A DNA stretch of 36,637 bases from an uncultured Prevotellaceae bacterium. GTDB taxonomy: Bacteria > Bacteroidota > Bacteroidia > Bacteroidales > Bacteroidaceae. This document shows positions 35,424 through 36,637 of the stretch, piece by piece. The notes below the pieces were generated by a model. The model saw only the letters and a list, made by a program, of their open reading frames with translations. It was not told the DNA's origin and ran no database searches. How positions within the stretch are numbered: position 1 is the stretch's first letter; every line of letters begins with the position of its first letter. The stretch spans positions 1 to 36,637 of the forward strand of contig CAMWRK010000001.1 of NCBI GenBank assembly GCA_947176655.1, given 5' to 3'. Made by a program: the position numbers and the translations under genes.

Positions 35424-36173
35424 ATGTTAAAGCAGCAAATATACAATATCATCACTCGCGACAGAAGCGGACAGGCAGCAAGCCATATTTACGAACTGTA
35501 CATGCTCACGATGATTGTCACAAGCATCATCCCCCTGATGTTTGTTGACGACCGCATCATCTTCACCATTATTGAAATAGTCACCGTAAGCGCATTCACC
35601 ATCGACTACGTCCTGCGCTGGTACACATCGGACATAGAGATTCAGAAAGGATGGCACTCCTATCTTATATATCCGTTTACACTCATGGCAATAATGGATC
35701 TGCTCTCCATTCTGCCTGTGATAAACCTTATCAATCCCACGTTCAAGATATTGCGGCTCACGCGTCTGTTGAGAATTTTCAGCCTGATGAAACTCTTCCG
35801 ATATTCGGACAAGACCATAATGTTTCTGCACATACTGAAGAAAGAAAAACATGTCCTTTTGTCTGTTCTAGTACTGGCACTGCTGTATATTTTTGTCACA
35901 GCACTTGTAATGTTCAACGTAGAGCCACATATAAACCCGCACACAGGCAAGGAAACCTTCCACTCATTCTTTGATGCCCTCTACTGGGCTACCGTCACCC
36001 TCACCACCGTAGGCTATGGTGACATCTGCCCCGTTACAGAGACGGGCCGCATAGTCTCCATGCTGTCTTCCCTATTTGGTGTAGCCATCATCGCCTTACC
36101 ATCAGGTGTCATCACCGCCAGCTACCTTGAAGAACTGAAAGAATACCGCAACAGTAACTCCGAGGATGAGTAA
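35424..36173 (+). CDS. Voltage-gated-type potassium channel
   Basis: A 249-residue inner-membrane protein with six hydrophobic helices. Helix 4 carries periodic positive charges (KILRLTRLLRIFSLMKLFRY, about 108-127), as in voltage sensors. The pore has a selectivity filter TTVGYGD (194-200) between helices 5 and 6. The start at 35424 (MLKQQIYNII) is chosen over an upstream in-frame ATG at 35355, which lies inside the pseudogene region. No RCK domain follows; the end ELKEYRNSNSEDE is polar. It most likely passes K+ out to set membrane potential. Whether it opens on voltage is unknown. Confidence 0.93.
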   Translation: MLKQQIYNIITRDRSGQAASHIYELYMLTMIVTSIIPLMFVDDRIIFTIIEIVTVSAFTIDYVLRWYTSDIEIQKGWHSYLIYPFTLMAIMDLLSILPVINLINPTFKILRLTRLLRIFSLMKLFRYSDKTIMFLHILKKEKHVLLSVLVLALLYIFVTALVMFNVEPHINPHTGKETFHSFFDALYWATVTLTTVGYGDICPVTETGRIVSMLSSLFGVAIIALPSGVITASYLEELKEYRNSNSEDE

Positions 36174-36467
36174 TATTAAGTTTATTGGTCACATTTATAA
36201 AAAACAAACTCAACGACAAACGTCAACACAAATGCAAGACGCGACATTATTCCAGCGTTAGCGGCATATTTACAGCATTTTGCTGTTCCATGCGACCACA
36301 TGGATTATATAGGGAACAGCCCTACAGAATGTCCATAGAGAGCCCACAGTAAGCCTGCAGAAACAAACAAGGAGAGAGGAGAAACAGAGAAAATAGAGCA
36401 TTCCGACAAATATATCAAGAAGAGCCCTCCGGAGCATTCCACAGAAAGAAAGAAGAGAGAGAAGAAA
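36174..36467. other. Spacer between K+ channel and rRNA operon, purine-rich
   Basis: No gene is seen. From about 36361 to 36467 the plus strand is strongly G+A rich (repeats such as GGAGAGAGGAGAAACAG and AGAAAGAAAGAAGAGAG). Short frames on the minus strand are low-complexity and not credible. The channel gene and the rRNA operon converge here. Confidence 0.6.
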
Positions 36468-36511
36468 GAGGTGGCAAGAGATTTCCATGTCCAATCTCTC
36501 GCCGCCACCTC
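36468..36511. terminator. Interrupted hairpin before the rRNA end
   Basis: GAGGTGGC (36468-36475) pairs with GCCACCTC (36504-36511), and AGAGATT with AATCTCT inside, leaving a bulge. No T run follows. It may end the channel transcript or mark the rRNA end. Confidence 0.35.
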
Positions 36512-36540
36512 TCCATTCTCACTCCCTTCTCGCTCAAATG

Positions 36541-36580
36541 ACGAAAAAAAGAGGCCGCCTGAACTCCCCAGACGGCCTCT
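36541..36580 (-). terminator. Rho-independent terminator of the rRNA operon
   Basis: On the minus strand GAGGCCGTCT (36579-36570) and AGGCGGCCTC (36560-36551) form a stem with one mismatch and a 9-nt loop, then a T run (36544-36550). It directly follows the 5S end. Confidence 0.85.
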
Positions 36581-36594
36581 TCTCTCTCTAAAAA

Positions 36595-36637
36595 GACGGC
36601 GGCTACCTACTCTCCCGCATTACGGTGCAGTACCATC
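36595..36637 (-). rRNA. rrf: 5S rRNA, 3' end only
   Basis: The minus strand reads GATGGTACTGCACCGTAATG, then GCGGGAGAGTAGGTAGCCGCC, the conserved 3' part of bacterial 5S rRNA. The 5' part and the rest of the operon lie right of the window. The exact 3' end is estimated. Confidence 0.88.

Noticed and set aside
36361..36467. Purine-rich tract taken as a coding region on the minus strand
   Set aside because: The frames give low-complexity peptides rich in Ser, Phe and Leu with no start signal; simple composition bias explains it.
1..36637. CRISPR array, tRNA genes, intact insertion sequence
   Set aside because: No regularly spaced repeat-spacer units, no clover-leaf sequence and no full element with ends were found by eye.

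Overview
The window is typical of Bacteroidales (Bacteroides/Prevotella-like; I cannot place it to genus). The signs are: many short-signal lipoproteins with a lipobox Cys; Bacteroidales-only families (DUF4493, PCMD, DUF3575, DUF5119, fimbrillin, NVEALA, BspA-type leucine-rich repeats); Bacteroidetes -7 promoter boxes of the TAnnTTTG type; and the order dgt-dut-TPR. No tRNA, CRISPR array or intact insertion sequence was found. A partial 5S rRNA ends the window, so an rRNA operon runs in from the right on the minus strand.

Layout. Bases 1-4829 (minus) hold housekeeping genes: hypothetical exported protein, GNAT acyltransferase, dNTPase (dgt), dUTPase (dut) and a TPR lipoprotein/exported protein cut by the window edge. 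Bases 4910-7660 (minus) hold a secreted chitobiase-C-domain protein with a textbook Bacteroides promoter and a membrane-anchored AraC-like regulator. Bases 7792-17914 (minus) are one tightly packed eight-gene operon of DUF4493 lipoproteins, PCMD proteins and an outer-membrane beta-barrel. Bases 18126-21320 (minus) hold an exported cyclophilin, a BspA-like LRR protein, a 5'-truncated AT-rich gene and a decayed IS30 transposase, followed by a 0.7 kb non-coding stretch with an inverted/direct repeat cluster.

From 22017 onward genes are on the plus strand: a C11 (clostripain-like) lipoprotein peptidase, an Xaa-Pro aminopeptidase, a NVEALA-like peptide plus 6-bladed propeller lipoprotein pair, a C1 peptidase, recJ, recQ, a short fimbrial operon (DUF3575-DUF5119-fimbrillin) closed by a clear terminator, a DUF5106/thioredoxin-like pseudogene, and a voltage-gated-type K+ channel that converges on the rRNA operon.

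The most interesting candidate system is the DUF4493/PCMD/beta-barrel operon. All five DUF4493 proteins carry an Arg followed by Ala or Ser 28-36 residues after the lipobox Cys. The known-type fimbrillin at 33976 has the same arrangement (26 residues). In Bacteroidales fimbriae, proteolysis after such an Arg frees the groove for donor-strand polymerisation. I therefore propose that this operon encodes a second, undescribed fimbria-like surface assembly: lipoprotein subunits, jelly-roll (PCMD) tips or decorations, and an outer-membrane barrel, with an operator-like dyad upstream of the operon and the membrane AraC-like protein as possible regulator. This is inference from sequence pattern and gene order, not proof.
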